Positions 8,817-17,840 of a DNA stretch of 64,000 bases are shown in pieces. The notes under the pieces were generated by a model. It saw only the letters and a program-made list of their open reading frames with translations. It made no database searches and was not told the origin of the DNA. Source of the DNA: Candidatus Firestoneibacteriota bacterium (GTDB lineage: Bacteria > Oederibacteriota > D2-FULL-39-29); contig JAPLKO010000063.1 of NCBI GenBank assembly GCA_026388015.1, forward strand, positions 1-64,000, written 5' to 3'. Numbering within the stretch: the stretch's first letter is position 1; each line of letters begins with the position of its first letter. The translations under genes were made by a program, and so were the position numbers.

Positions 8817-9365
8817 TTAGAGCCTGGCGTGGGTGATGGTCTTCTGCGCCTGATACTTTCCTTTTTTATCTGCATAAGAAATATCGCATACCTCGGTGGC
8901 TTCCAGAAAGATTAGCTGTCCGATACCTTCATTTGCGTAAATCTTTACGGGGGAGGAAGAGGAATTTACTATGGAAATGGTTGCGAAGCCTTCCCATTCA
9001 GGTTCGAACGGGGTAACATTTACGATGACTCCGACTCTTGCGTAAGTTGACTTTCCGGTTGCAATGGTAACGATATTCCGTGGAATTTTAAAATATTCAA
9101 CCGTCCTGCCGAGGATAAAGGAGCCGGGGGGGATAATGCAAAAATCCGCCTTTTTTATGCCAAACATACCGGGCTGAATATTCTTTGGATCCATTACAGG
9201 AAAGATTTTTGGTATCTGGAACTCATCCGCTATCCTGAAGTCATATCCGTAGGAACCTACCCCGAAGGAGATAACGCCTTTTCTTGCCTGTGCTTCCGCA
9301 AAAGGAGTAATCATGCCTTCCTCTTTTGACATCCGTATTATCCATTTATCAGGTTTTATACTCAT
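8817..9365 (-). CDS. dcd: dCTP deaminase-like protein, expected catalytic Glu replaced by Ser
   Basis: The family converts dCTP to dUTP (or dUMP) for thymidylate synthesis. Recognisable segments are SYGYDFRI near residue 38, [10 protein letters not shown] at 104-113, EPEWEGF at 121-127, [13 protein letters not shown] and the C-terminal [14 protein letters not shown]; 182 residues is normal. In E. coli Dcd and close relatives the segment after WEG reads like xxTLEFxN and its Glu (E138) is the general base; here it reads ATISIVN, placing Ser131 at that position. Either the alignment shifts, the function has changed, or activity is lost. The codon is unambiguous in the DNA. The ATG lies 7 bases after a -10 box, so the mRNA is probably leaderless. 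It is divergent from the MATE gene. Confidence 0.85.
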   Translation of the reverse strand: MSIKPDKWIIRMSKEEGMITPFAEAQARKGVISFGVGSYGYDFRIADEFQIPKIFPVMDPKNIQPGMFGIKKADFCIIPPGSFILGRTVEYFKIPRNIVTIATGKSTYARVGVIVNVTPFEPEWEGFATISIVNSSSSPVKIYANEGIGQLIFLEATEVCDISYADKKGKYQAQKTITHARL

Positions 9366-9372
9366 AAAAAGT

Positions 9373-9401
9373 ATTTTACAGGAAAAAATACGGCTTGTAA
9401 A
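9373..9401 (-). promoter_or_regulatory. Promoter of the dCTP deaminase-like gene, leaderless type
   Basis: On the minus strand TTTACA (9401-9396), 17 bases, TAAAAT (9378-9373), then seven bases and ATG. Transcription would begin at or next to the start codon. No Shine-Dalgarno site precedes the ATG. Confidence 0.6.
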
Positions 9402-9487
9402 CTCTTATATCTGTAAACCCTATATTAATAAGCAGATATCCGGCTTGGAATATGATAAAATTATAAAATTAAAACAAAAGGAGTCTT

Positions 9488-10834
9488 ATGCGGGATTTTA
9501 CGCAGGGAAGTATTTTAAAGCATCTGATATATTTTGCCATACCGCTTATGCTGTCAAATATGCTGCAAGCCGTATTTCAGGTGGTGGATGCAATCTGGGT
9601 CGGCCGGCTTATAGGAAAAGACGCTCTCGCGGCGGTATCTACTTCGATGCCGGTTATGTTTCTTCTTATTTCACTCTTAATCGGCATGGTAGTTTCTACT
9701 ACTATCCTGGTCGGACAATCTTACGGCGCAAAGAATTATGAATTTCTTTCAAAAGTATTGTCTAACTCCTTCATGCTCTGTATAACGCTCACTCTGACCA
9801 TCTCTGCGGGAGGAATTATTTTTTCAAATAGTATCCTGCGGCTGATTAATGTGCCTGAGAATATCCGCCCGGATGCGCAGGTGTTTATGAATATATTATT
9901 GGCGGGTCTTGTCTTTTCCCTGATTACCAGCTGGTTTATGAGCGTGCTTAACGGCGTGGGTAACTCGAAAACGCCGCTCAAGATTACTTTTCTTATTCTT
10001 GGGTTAAATATTGTATTAGCCCCGCTTTTAATAAAGGGGTTTTGGCTGATTCCCGAAATGGGTGTCGGGGGTTCGGCCCTGGCAACTGTCATCGCAAATA
10101 TTGCAGGAACAATAATATATTACTTCAGTTTTAAACACATGCAATTATTCAAGAACGCAAAGTTTTATTTTAAATATAACAGCGAGATGATTAAAAAGAT
10201 ATTAGTAATCGGCTGGCCGGCGTCCTTGCAGATGATAATTGTTTCCGGCAGCGCTTTACTCGTTGTAGCTCTGGCAAATAAGTATGGACCTACGGTAACC
10301 GCTGCTTACGGGATAGGTTTTAGGACTGATATGTTCGGTTCTCTGGCTGCTTTTGCCATGGGAAATTCGGTAACCTCTATGACGGCTCAAAATATCGGCG
10401 CTAAAAAGCCGGAGAGAGTTTCCGAAACCTTAAAATATGCCGTACTTTTTTCCTGCGCCCTTTCGTTGCTTTATGCGATAATCGTGAATATTTTTCCGGC
10501 TGCCATAGCCGGGGCTTTTACTAAAGATGCCGCAATTATAACCGGGACCGCAAATTACTTTAAGTATGCGGGCTGGTCGTACATAGGTTTTGCCGTAATG
10601 TTTTCTCTTCTCGGCGTCATAAGAGGGGCGGGAGATACGCTCGGAGCTCTGATAATGGTGGGCGTTAATCTTCTTCTTTTTAGAATTCCTTTATGCTATC
10701 TGCTTTCAGAGTACACACCGCTCAAGCAAAACGGTTTGTGGCTCGGTCTTACTCTGGCTGCCTTAGTAGGCGCCGTACTTTTGTACTGGTATTATAAAAG
10801 CGGCCGCTGGCATAACAAACAAAAAGTCTTCTAA
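9488..10834 (+). CDS. MATE family multidrug/Na+ efflux transporter
   Basis: A 448-residue integral membrane protein with about 12 predicted helices in two similar halves, as in NorM and DinF-type MATE exporters, which use Na+ or H+ gradients to expel cationic compounds. The N-terminal half opens with IPLMLSNMLQAVFQVVDAIWVG, a typical MATE entry motif (quoted in part: ADxxWVG-like), and the second half has the matching WPASLQMIIVSG. AAAAGGAG lies 5 bases upstream of the ATG. It is divergent from the dCTP deaminase-like gene. The substrate cannot be predicted. A lipoprotein gene follows after 18 bases. Confidence 0.9.
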   Translation: MRDFTQGSILKHLIYFAIPLMLSNMLQAVFQVVDAIWVGRLIGKDALAAVSTSMPVMFLLISLLIGMVVSTTILVGQSYGAKNYEFLSKVLSNSFMLCITLTLTISAGGIIFSNSILRLINVPENIRPDAQVFMNILLAGLVFSLITSWFMSVLNGVGNSKTPLKITFLILGLNIVLAPLLIKGFWLIPEMGVGGSALATVIANIAGTIIYYFSFKHMQLFKNAKFYFKYNSEMIKKILVIGWPASLQMIIVSGSALLVVALANKYGPTVTAAYGIGFRTDMFGSLAAFAMGNSVTSMTAQNIGAKKPERVSETLKYAVLFSCALSLLYAIIVNIFPAAIAGAFTKDAAIITGTANYFKYAGWSYIGFAVMFSLLGVIRGAGDTLGALIMVGVNLLLFRIPLCYLLSEYTPLKQNGLWLGLTLAALVGAVLLYWYYKSGRWHNKQKVF

Positions 10835-10852
10835 TATAATTCAGGAGGGTGT

Positions 10853-11446
10853 ATGATGAAAAGTTTCGGAGTTTTGCTGGTGGGCGTTGCGGCCCTTATT
10901 CATTCCGGCTGCGGCTCAAACGTAAAGCTCGTTAAGAGCGCGGAATTTTCTATGGAAAGATATAAGAGGATTGCTGTTATGGACTTTCAGGGGAATAATA
11001 TAAATGTAGGGACGGCTCTGGCGGAGTCTCTGGTTCCGGCGCTTATGGAGTCCGGTTTTGAGGTGGTGGAAAGAAGCGCTTTGGAAAAACTGCTTAAAGA
11101 ACAAAAACTTGGTTTGACGGGGGCCTTGAATTCTTCTCAAATCAGTCAAATCGGTCAAATTGCCGGGGTTAACGCGGTTATTTTCGGTAATTTTCAAATG
11201 GAAAAAAAAGAAAAGAAGAGGATGTTTGCTGTGAGAAAACGCGGCGGAGTATTCCGTTCTAAAGTTAAAGTTTCCGGAAGGACGGATACGGAAAATGTCT
11301 TTACTAATATTTCGTTAAGGCTTGTCGATACGGAGACAGGAAAAATTATCCTTTCTTCAACGTCAAAAAACGACGTTGACACAGATGCTGTAGACGAGTA
11401 TTTTGATAAACTTTCAAAAGAAATCCGGAAAACAGTGAATAAATAA
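10853..11446 (+). CDS. CsgG-like lipoprotein
   Basis: A 197-residue protein with a signal sequence and a lipobox-like end, LIHSGCGS, giving a probable lipidated Cys near residue 20. The mature part resembles the CsgG/curli-assembly and DUF799 type fold: KRIAVMDFQG at the start, SLVPALMESGFEVVERSALEKLL, IAGVNAVIFGNF, and the closing ISLRLVDTETGKII. Such proteins form outer-membrane-associated oligomers or periplasmic adaptors; without the full CsgG transmembrane region the role here is open. TATAAT at 10835-10840 and AGGAGGGT at 10842-10849 give it its own expression signals despite lying close behind the MATE gene. A second ATG follows the first directly. Confidence 0.75.
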   Translation: MMKSFGVLLVGVAALIHSGCGSNVKLVKSAEFSMERYKRIAVMDFQGNNINVGTALAESLVPALMESGFEVVERSALEKLLKEQKLGLTGALNSSQISQIGQIAGVNAVIFGNFQMEKKEKKRMFAVRKRGGVFRSKVKVSGRTDTENVFTNISLRLVDTETGKIILSSTSKNDVDTDAVDEYFDKLSKEIRKTVNK

Positions 11447-11472
11447 TTATGAAATCCCGGCTACTCCTACTT

Positions 11473-11769
11473 TTATTCCAAAATCATTAAATTCTGAAAA
11501 ACGGGCTGCGGCTTGTGTCGTGGAACGCCTCCCGAAACTTCCGGCATTACCTCCGCGCCTATTTCAGCAATTGCCTTTTCTACTTTTTGAAGGTCGCTTC
11601 CGTAGGAAACCGTGAGAGTTATACCCATCCCCATTTCTTTTGTGGGGGCATGGAAGTTTGTCACGATACTCGTAGCGAGTTTGTTGTTAGGCAGTACTAT
11701 GTAATTGTTTGACAGCGTCTTAAGCGTGGTGTTTCTCCAAGTAATATCAGAAATACCCTTAAAAAGCAA
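11473..11769 (-). pseudogene. Remnant of an MscS-type mechanosensitive channel
   Basis: The 98-residue frame contains the MscS beta domain (GISDITWRNTTLKTL, then VLPNNKLATSIVTNF) and the start of the C-terminal alpha/beta domain. The transmembrane helices that form the pore are missing. The frame stays open for a few codons upstream (to about 11808) but meets stops in all plausible continuations and has no ribosome-binding site. It is a 3' relic of a channel gene beside the APC transporter. A short stand-alone protein is possible but unlikely. Confidence 0.75.
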
Positions 11770-11907
11770 GGTAATTGGCTCGTTTTCAGCTGTTGAAAAT
11801 ACTTTATTCTAACTATATAATCTATAACATTACGATTTAGACAGGTAACCAAACGGGAGCGATAAAAACACTTAAAAAAAGGCTACTTTGGCGGAGAAAA
11901 ATTACAA

Positions 11908-13911
11908 ATGGCAAAAATGATGATACCACAAGATAATCCGGAAGATAACGGCGGAATGCTAACAAAAATAAGAAGGGCGGTAATAGGCAAAGCTAAAGAC
12001 CCCCAGGATTCCAAGATATTTCACAGTCTTGCGCTTGCTGCTTTACTTGCCTGGGTAGGCCTCGGGTCCGACGGACTTTCTTCTTCCTGTTACGGTCCGG
12101 CGGAGGCTTTCTTTGCTCTTGGAAGCCATACATATCTGTCGCTAATTGTTGCTTGTATTACGGCGATAACCATATTTGTTATCAGCGCTTCCTATTCACA
12201 GATTATTGAGCTTTTTCCTCACGGCGGCGGCGGTTATGTTGTGGCTACAAAACTATTAAATCCGACGCTCGGTATGATTTCCGGTTCTGCGCTATTAATT
12301 GACTATGTACTAACCATAACGCTTTCTATAGCCGCGGGCGCAGAAGCTTTTTTTAGTTTTTTCCCGGGATACTCGCAGCATACGCTTTGGTTGGCAGTTT
12401 TTGCTTTAGTGGTTTTAATAGTCCTGAATCTAAGAGGTATCAAGGAATCAGTTAAGGTGCTGCTTCCTATATTTGTTGTCTTTATGCTTATGCATGTGGG
12501 TACGATAGTTTATATTTTGCTGACGCATATGGGTAATCTTAGCGGTGTTGTGGTGAATACTGCCGCAGATGTAAAAGATTCGGTTGCGAGTATGGGCGTG
12601 ATGGCGGTTATTGCTTTAATCATGAGATCCTATAGTCTGGGCGCCGGAACCTATACAGGGTTGGAAGCCGTAAGTAACGGTATGTCAATTTTACGAGAGC
12701 CAAAAGTAAAAACTGCGAAACGGGTAATGTTTTATATGGCAGTTTCCCTCGCTTTTGTAGTTTTCGGAATAATGTTTGCGTATCTGATTTATGAAGTTAA
12801 GATTACGGAAGGCTTGACCTTAAATGCTGTCCTCTTTTCCAAAGTGTTTGGAGAAGAACCTCTGGGAAAAACTCTTCTTTTCATAACTCTCCTTTCCGAA
12901 GCTGCTCTTTTGTTTGTTGCGGCTCAGACAGGCTTCCTGGGCGGACCGGGAGTAATGTCAAATATGGCGGCTGACAGATGGCTCCCTACCAAGTTCCAGA
13001 TTCTGAGCGACCGGCTGGTAACGCAAAACGGTGTCTTACTCATGGGCCTGGCAGCAATTACACTTCTGATAGTTACCAAGGGGAAGGTAAGTTATCTTGT
13101 CGTGCTTTATTCAATTAATGTATTTATTACGTTTGTGCTTTCACAGCTTGGTATGGTTCTGCATTGGTTCAGGGAAAGAAAAGTCGAGAAGAAATGGAAA
13201 AGGAAACTTGCGGTTAACGGAATAGCCTTTTTGCTTACGCTGTTTATTCTCATATCTATAGTATGGCTAAAATTCGGAGAGGGCGGTTGGATAACCATAG
13301 TAATCACCGGCTCTCTGATTATCATCGTTATGACAATCAAACATCATTATAAGAAAACTTCTGTTATCTTAAAACGCCTTGACAGTTTGGTGCTCTCCGT
13401 AATGCCGGAAACTATTAAAGAGCTTAAAGACGAAGAAAAACCCAAATATAACCCAAAAGGCAAAACAGCCGTTGTACTTGTTTCCGGGTTTAACGGAGTG
13501 GGACTGCATACTCTTTTGAATATCTTCAGAATATTTTCCGGGGTTTATGAAAACTTTGTGATTGTTCAAGTTGGAGTAGTTGACTCCGGTGCTTTCAAGG
13601 GAACAGGCGCTATTGAAAGCCTTCAGGAGCATATCAAAGCTGATGTGGATAAATACGTGACTTATATTCAAAGCCGCGGTTTTTATGCGGAGGGGATATG
13701 TTTAATTGGCGTGGACGTGGTGCAGGAAATTTCTGACGGCGCCCAGGAAATACTGAAAAAGTATCCTGATGCCAATTTCTTCGGCGGTCAGCTGGTATTT
13801 CCGGAAGAAATAGTTTTTACAAGATGGCTGCACAATTACACTGTTTTTGCGATACAGCGCAGGTTTTATTACCAGGGTATTCCTATTATACTTTTACCTA
13901 TACGTTTGTAG
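11908..13911 (+). CDS. APC-superfamily permease, KimA/YdaO-like
   Basis: A 667-residue transporter with about 12 transmembrane segments and a roughly 180-residue cytoplasmic C-terminal domain. The first helices carry GLGSDGLSSSCYGPAEAFF, matching the KimA/YdaO branch of APC transporters (K+ or amino-acid import), and the region near residue 100 has the Gly-rich PHGGGGYVVA. The C-terminal part (KTAVVLVSGFNGVGLHTLL, then GFYAEGICLIGVD) is an alpha/beta domain similar to the dimerising tail of such transporters. GGCGGAG serves as ribosome-binding site. I looked for a c-di-AMP riboswitch in the 138-base leader and found none. Potassium uptake is the best guess, not proven. A strong terminator follows. 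Confidence 0.8.
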   Translation: MAKMMIPQDNPEDNGGMLTKIRRAVIGKAKDPQDSKIFHSLALAALLAWVGLGSDGLSSSCYGPAEAFFALGSHTYLSLIVACITAITIFVISASYSQIIELFPHGGGGYVVATKLLNPTLGMISGSALLIDYVLTITLSIAAGAEAFFSFFPGYSQHTLWLAVFALVVLIVLNLRGIKESVKVLLPIFVVFMLMHVGTIVYILLTHMGNLSGVVVNTAADVKDSVASMGVMAVIALIMRSYSLGAGTYTGLEAVSNGMSILREPKVKTAKRVMFYMAVSLAFVVFGIMFAYLIYEVKITEGLTLNAVLFSKVFGEEPLGKTLLFITLLSEAALLFVAAQTGFLGGPGVMSNMAADRWLPTKFQILSDRLVTQNGVLLMGLAAITLLIVTKGKVSYLVVLYSINVFITFVLSQLGMVLHWFRERKVEKKWKRKLAVNGIAFLLTLFILISIVWLKFGEGGWITIVITGSLIIIVMTIKHHYKKTSVILKRLDSLVLSVMPETIKELKDEEKPKYNPKGKTAVVLVSGFNGVGLHTLLNIFRIFSGVYENFVIVQVGVVDSGAFKGTGAIESLQEHIKADVDKYVTYIQSRGFYAEGICLIGVDVVQEISDGAQEILKKYPDANFFGGQLVFPEEIVFTRWLHNYTVFAIQRRFYYQGIPIILLPIRL

Positions 13912-13926
13912 AGCTTGGAAAAATGA

Positions 13927-13960
13927 AAAAGCCGCCCGCAAAAAAGGACGGCTTTTGTTT
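13927..13960 (+). terminator. Rho-independent terminator after the APC permease
   Basis: An 11-bp stem, AAAAGCCGCCC (13927-13937) with GGACGGCTTTT (13946-13956), one mismatch, followed by TTTGTTT-type uridines. The A-rich 5' side would also let it work on the opposite strand. Confidence 0.85.
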
Positions 13961-14087
13961 GTTTAATTCTTCGCTTAATTTTCTATCCAAACATATCCCC
14001 TGAAAAAATGAATTCTAAACATTTTTGTTCTAATTGTGAAACCTGATGGGATTTCAGGCATAGAGCATTATTATTTATGTATTTTTC

Positions 14088-14116
14088 TTGAAAGCCGGAG
14101 TTGTTCGGTATATAAT
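14088..14116 (+). promoter_or_regulatory. Promoter of the HAD phosphatase gene
   Basis: TTGAAA (14088-14093), 17 bases, TATAAT (14111-14116). It lies downstream of the longest possible ORF start at 14036 and therefore supports the GTG start at 14144. Confidence 0.7.
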
Positions 14117-14143
14117 TCAACTATCGTCTCCAAGGAGTGGAAA

Positions 14144-14797
14144 GTGAAAAAACCGGTATTTTCTACAGTAGTTTTTGATTTTGACGGGACCATCGCAGAT
14201 ACGCGGGAGGATATATTTTCCTGTATCAGAAAGTCTTATAAAGCAGAGAAAATAAAGGGTGTTAATCCGAAACCTGAGCAGATGGGGCCGCCCCTCATGG
14301 AATTCTTAAAACTTTTGACACCAAAGCTCAACCAAAATGTTCTGGAAAAAGTGGCTGCTAATTTTAAAGAAGAGTATGATACTTCCGACTATCCGAATAC
14401 AGAGCTGTACCCGGAAATTGAAGAAACGCTCAAAGAGCTTAAAAAGAAAAAAATAGGGCTTTATCTAGTAACTCTAAAGAGAAAAGTTCCGACTCTCCGT
14501 TTTATTAAATCTCGTAAATTAAAATACTTCAAACAAATAGTAAACCCGGATTCCAACCCCGGTGTGCAGATGAATAAAGCAGAAATGATGGCTTATCTGC
14601 TGGAAAAGGAGAAACTGAAAGCGAGCTCGGCGCTTTATGTGGGTGACGCGGCTACAGACATTACAAGCGCTCATGCAAATAAACTTAAAGTTGCAGGGGT
14701 TACTTATGGCTATAATACAAGAGAACAGCTGAGAAAAGCCGGGCCGGATTATTTAATTGACAATATTAAAGAGTTAATAGATATTATATTTGAGTAA
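14144..14797 (+). CDS. HAD-superfamily hydrolase, phosphoglycolate phosphatase-like
   Basis: Haloacid-dehalogenase fold phosphatase. Motif I is VFDFDGTIAD near the N-terminus with the nucleophile and acid/base Asp pair; motif II is LVTLKRK; a Lys lies in the IVNPDSNPG to MNKAEMM region; motif IV is YVGDAATDI with two acidic residues for Mg2+. A helical cap sits between motifs I and II. The arrangement matches phosphoglycolate/pyrophosphatase-type subfamily IA enzymes. Start GTG 14144 has AAGGAG 6 bases upstream and a good promoter. Substrate is not predictable. Confidence 0.85.
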   Translation: MKKPVFSTVVFDFDGTIADTREDIFSCIRKSYKAEKIKGVNPKPEQMGPPLMEFLKLLTPKLNQNVLEKVAANFKEEYDTSDYPNTELYPEIEETLKELKKKKIGLYLVTLKRKVPTLRFIKSRKLKYFKQIVNPDSNPGVQMNKAEMMAYLLEKEKLKASSALYVGDAATDITSAHANKLKVAGVTYGYNTREQLRKAGPDYLIDNIKELIDIIFE

Positions 14798-14846
14798 ATT
14801 AGGCCTGCCGCCGTAAAATCACCGGAAAAGCCGGGAGAAATAAAAG

Positions 14847-15671
14847 ATGACAATTAGAATCGGAACATCGGGGTTTTCCTTTCTTGATTGGAAAGGGCCG
14901 GTATATCCAAAAGAGCTAAAGACCGCAGAGATGCTTTCGTATTACGCCGGGGATTTAAAATTTAACTCGGTGGAGGTTAACTTCACCTATTATGCGCTGC
15001 CTTCAGAAAAATCCTTTATGGGAATGCAAAAAAAAGTTCCAAAAGAGTTTGTTTTTACGGTAAAGGGCAACAGAGGAACGACGCACGATCCTTTCGATCC
15101 CAGAATAATCAGAAAGCCTTCCATAATGCAAGCTTTCGAGGACACAAAAAAATTTGCAGTCGCGCTTAAACCTCTCATTGCGGAAAACCAGCTCGGCTGC
15201 GTGCTTCTGCAGTTCCCATTCTTTTTTAACCCTTCAGAGGAAAGTAAAGAGTATATAGTGAAGTGCCGGGATATCCTGAAAGATATACCGCTTGTTATCG
15301 AGTTTAGAAGCGCAGAATGGGCAAAGCCGGAGACCTTAACTTTTCTTAGCGGAAACAAACTCGGTTTTTGTGCCGTAGACGAGCCGAAGCTTAACCGGTT
15401 AATGCCGTACATGCCTGAAGTTACTTCGAAAACGGGTTACTTGCGGTTTCATGGCAGGAATAACAACTGGTTTAATGCGCCCATGGAAGAGCGTTATAAC
15501 TACCTATATTCAGAGCCGGAGTTAAAAAGTTTTCTGCCGGATATAAAAAAAATGGCCGGGCGCTGCAAAGATTTGTTTTTATTTTTTAACAACTGTCATC
15601 TTGGTTCGGCGGTAAAAAATGCCGATAATCTGAGAAAACTTCTAATAGAATATTTGGGCGCCGCAGCCTGA
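14847..15671 (+). CDS. DUF72 family protein (YecE-like)
   Basis: A 274-residue TIM-barrel protein of the DUF72/YecE family. It begins with the family signature IRIGTSGFSFLDWKG and YPKEL, then FNSVEVNFTYYALPS, FVFTVKGNRG, CVLLQFPFFF, LVIEFRSAEW and, near the end, YLRFHGRNNNWFN and LFLFFNNCHLGSAVKNA. The conserved Asn and Arg/His positions of the family are present. No biochemical function is established for the family. It starts 49 bases after the HAD gene and may share its transcript. GGGAGAAATAAAAG precedes the ATG. Confidence 0.9.
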   Translation: MTIRIGTSGFSFLDWKGPVYPKELKTAEMLSYYAGDLKFNSVEVNFTYYALPSEKSFMGMQKKVPKEFVFTVKGNRGTTHDPFDPRIIRKPSIMQAFEDTKKFAVALKPLIAENQLGCVLLQFPFFFNPSEESKEYIVKCRDILKDIPLVIEFRSAEWAKPETLTFLSGNKLGFCAVDEPKLNRLMPYMPEVTSKTGYLRFHGRNNNWFNAPMEERYNYLYSEPELKSFLPDIKKMAGRCKDLFLFFNNCHLGSAVKNADNLRKLLIEYLGAAA

Positions 15672-15747
15672 AGAAAAAAACAAAGTACATTATTAGTAGA
15701 ATAATAAACGCCATCAATTGCCCTTTGTCACCCGTATTTTGTAATTA

Positions 15748-16422
15748 TTATTTTTTGAATTTATTAAGGATTACCGGCAGTATTGAAAAAAGCCCGAGCA
15801 ATACAAAACCGGTTAGGATTTTTACTGACAGCAAATCCGTCGGCTCTTCAATTCCGGAAAGGTTATGCCCCGCATACGTATAGATTAAGGTGGACGGAAG
15901 TATCCCTATCGCCGTTGTCCAGATGAAAGTTTTTAGATCCAGTTTTGTAAGTCCGGCGAGGATATTAAGCAGAAAAAAAGGCAGAACTGATATAAATCTG
16001 AGCATAAGAATATAATACTTTTCATTTTCCGACATTTCCTTATTAAAATAGAGGAGTTCTTTTTTGTACCTCTTTTGCAGGTAGTCTCCAAGCAAATACT
16101 TTGAGGCAATAAAAGCAAGGATAGCCCCCGAAGTGGCGCCGGCCAGCACATAGATAGTCGCCGCTGCTGCCCCAAATAGAAAACCGCCTGCGATACTAAG
16201 CACAAAGGCGCCGGGAATGGAGAAAGCTGCTACCACAAAATAAAGACCTATATAATAGAGAACCGCAAGAAAGTAATTAGACTTGACGTAATCCCTGAAA
16301 AGAGCGCTGTTATTCTTAAAGTCCTCAAAATTCATATAGCTGCCCAAATGCGTGAAATGAACTGTGGCGGCAAGCATTAGCAGAATTAACACCAGCGACA
16401 AGACAATAATCCTTTTTGACAT
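15748..16422 (-). CDS. TVP38/TMEM64-family membrane protein (DedA-like)
   Basis: A 224-residue integral membrane protein. The central stretch FSIPGAFVLSIAGGFLFG and VLAGATSGAILAFIASKYL is the VTT/SNARE-associated (DedA, TVP38, YdjX/Z) core with its conserved Gly-rich re-entrant loop. About five to six helices are predicted. Family members have been linked to lipid or metal handling in membranes, but this one cannot be assigned. There is no clear Shine-Dalgarno site before the ATG. It converges with the DUF72 gene. Confidence 0.85.
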   Translation of the reverse strand: MSKRIIVLSLVLILLMLAATVHFTHLGSYMNFEDFKNNSALFRDYVKSNYFLAVLYYIGLYFVVAAFSIPGAFVLSIAGGFLFGAAAATIYVLAGATSGAILAFIASKYLLGDYLQKRYKKELLYFNKEMSENEKYYILMLRFISVLPFFLLNILAGLTKLDLKTFIWTTAIGILPSTLIYTYAGHNLSGIEEPTDLLSVKILTGFVLLGLFSILPVILNKFKK

Positions 16423-16545
16423 AAGGATACTTTTAGCATACTATCTTTAAAAAGTATATAGCTAATCTGCGGCCGGTATTTTGTAAAAAGAAAAGAGAGT
16501 AGGTTAGGCCAGTACTTTTCTGTGCAGCAAAACGCGCTTAGATCT

Positions 16546-17655
16546 TTACGGGTTTTTGCCTTTTAATTGTTCTTCCGTGGCGTTGCTGAATTCTCCGGCA
16601 AGAGAAGCAATAAGTGTTTTGACAGGAACTATCTCCGTAACCCTGTAAGCATTTTTTCCTGCGAAAGCAAAGCCATGGTCCATTTCTCCTTTTTGCGCGT
16701 TAAGCAGACTTAATGCAATACAATAAGGGGCGTTAACCACATCGCAGGTGATTATGCAGTGAAAAGGACACTCAAAGGGCTGTTTTTGGCCTTTTTCCGA
16801 GTCTGTAATGAATTTGTTTTTGATGGCTCTACCGGGCATACCTACCGGACTTTTTATAACTACCATATCTTCTTCTTTGCAATCTAAATAAGCCTGTTTG
16901 AAAATAATATCCGCATCGCATTCGTCGGTGGCGACAAAACGTGTGGCCATTTGCACTCCGGAAGCCCCCAAGTCAAGAAACTTCTTAATATCTGCGCCTG
17001 TGAAGATGCCGCCGCCCGCTATTACAGGAATTTTTTTTCCGGATATTTTTTGTACATCTTCGGTTACCTTAAGGACTTCTGCCAAAAGATTTTCCAGAGA
17101 AAAAGCCGGATCGTCTATGCTTTCCAATTTAAAACCGATATGCCCCCCTGCCAGCGGGCCTTCAACTACAAAACCGTCAGGTACATAGTTGTATTTATCC
17201 ATCCAGCGCTTTGCAAGTATTTTTGCCGCTCTTCCGGAAGAGACGATAGGTACAAGTTTTGTTTTTGTGCTGCCTTCTAAAAATTCAGGAAGATTCATGG
17301 GAAGCCCGGCGCCGGAGAAGATAATGTCAATCCCTTCTTTTATTGCTGTTCTTGAAAGCTCTTCGTAATTGGTAAGCGCATACATAATATTAACACCGAT
17401 GAGGCCTTTTGTTTTTTCTCTGCATTTTCTGATTTCTTTGGCAAGCGCGCGGTTGTTTGAACCGATGAAGTCAGTTTTTAAGTCGGGTTCATTCAGCCCG
17501 ATTCCTGGAGTGGCAAGAACGCCTATTCCGCCGGCGTTTGCGACTGCTGACGCCAGACCGGATAAAGAAATAGCAACACCCATGCCGCCTTGAATTATTG
17601 GTACTTTTGCAATAAGACCGCCGATGTTTAATTGTGGCAAAATATGCTTAATCAA
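16546..17655 (-). CDS. Nitronate monooxygenase / 2-nitropropane dioxygenase-family flavoprotein
   Basis: An FMN-dependent TIM-barrel enzyme related to nitronate monooxygenase and the enoyl reductase FabK. Signatures are VPIIQGGMGV at the N-terminus, GGIGVLATPGIG, GVNIMYAL, PDGFVVEGPLAGGHIG with the conserved His-Gly, IPVIAGGGIFTG and GVQMATRFVATDE for phosphate binding. The C-terminal region with CPFHCIITCD and the FAGKNAYR ending is shared by a subgroup in anaerobes. I start it at TTG 17655, with AGAGGA 5 bases upstream; an upstream ATG at 17703 gives a poorly conserved 16-residue extension without a site. The actual substrate is unknown. Confidence 0.85.
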   Translation of the reverse strand: MIKHILPQLNIGGLIAKVPIIQGGMGVAISLSGLASAVANAGGIGVLATPGIGLNEPDLKTDFIGSNNRALAKEIRKCREKTKGLIGVNIMYALTNYEELSRTAIKEGIDIIFSGAGLPMNLPEFLEGSTKTKLVPIVSSGRAAKILAKRWMDKYNYVPDGFVVEGPLAGGHIGFKLESIDDPAFSLENLLAEVLKVTEDVQKISGKKIPVIAGGGIFTGADIKKFLDLGASGVQMATRFVATDECDADIIFKQAYLDCKEEDMVVIKSPVGMPGRAIKNKFITDSEKGQKQPFECPFHCIITCDVVNAPYCIALSLLNAQKGEMDHGFAFAGKNAYRVTEIVPVKTLIASLAGEFSNATEEQLKGKNP

Positions 17656-17734
17656 AATATTCCTCTTTTTACATGATTTATTAAAAAACCCGCATGGTCT
17701 CATGCCGGAAAAACTGCAACAAAAACACGAACAT

Positions 17735-17763
17735 ATTATACCCCTTTTTTAGAAATATAGCAA
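17735..17763 (-). promoter_or_regulatory. Promoter of the nitronate monooxygenase-family gene
   Basis: On the minus strand TTGCTA (17763-17758), 17 bases, TATAAT (17740-17735). It lies inside the 185-base divergent gap shared with the MFS gene. Confidence 0.6.
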
Positions 17764-17840
17764 ACATATTAAAATATTTCTATGTAAATAATACTAATAT
17801 TTTGGTATACATAATTATGGTGCCGAAAGTTAGGAGAAAG

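Noticed and set aside
9313-9741. 142-codon plus-strand frame across the dcd/MATE gap
   Set aside because: It overlaps the start of both real genes in other frames and spans both their promoters.
11770-11907. c-di-AMP (ydaO-type) riboswitch before the KimA-like permease
   Set aside because: KimA genes often carry one, but I cannot find the conserved G-rich core or stems in this leader.
14036-14143. N-terminal extension of the HAD phosphatase
   Set aside because: The promoter lies within the extension and the GTG at 14144 has the only good ribosome-binding site.
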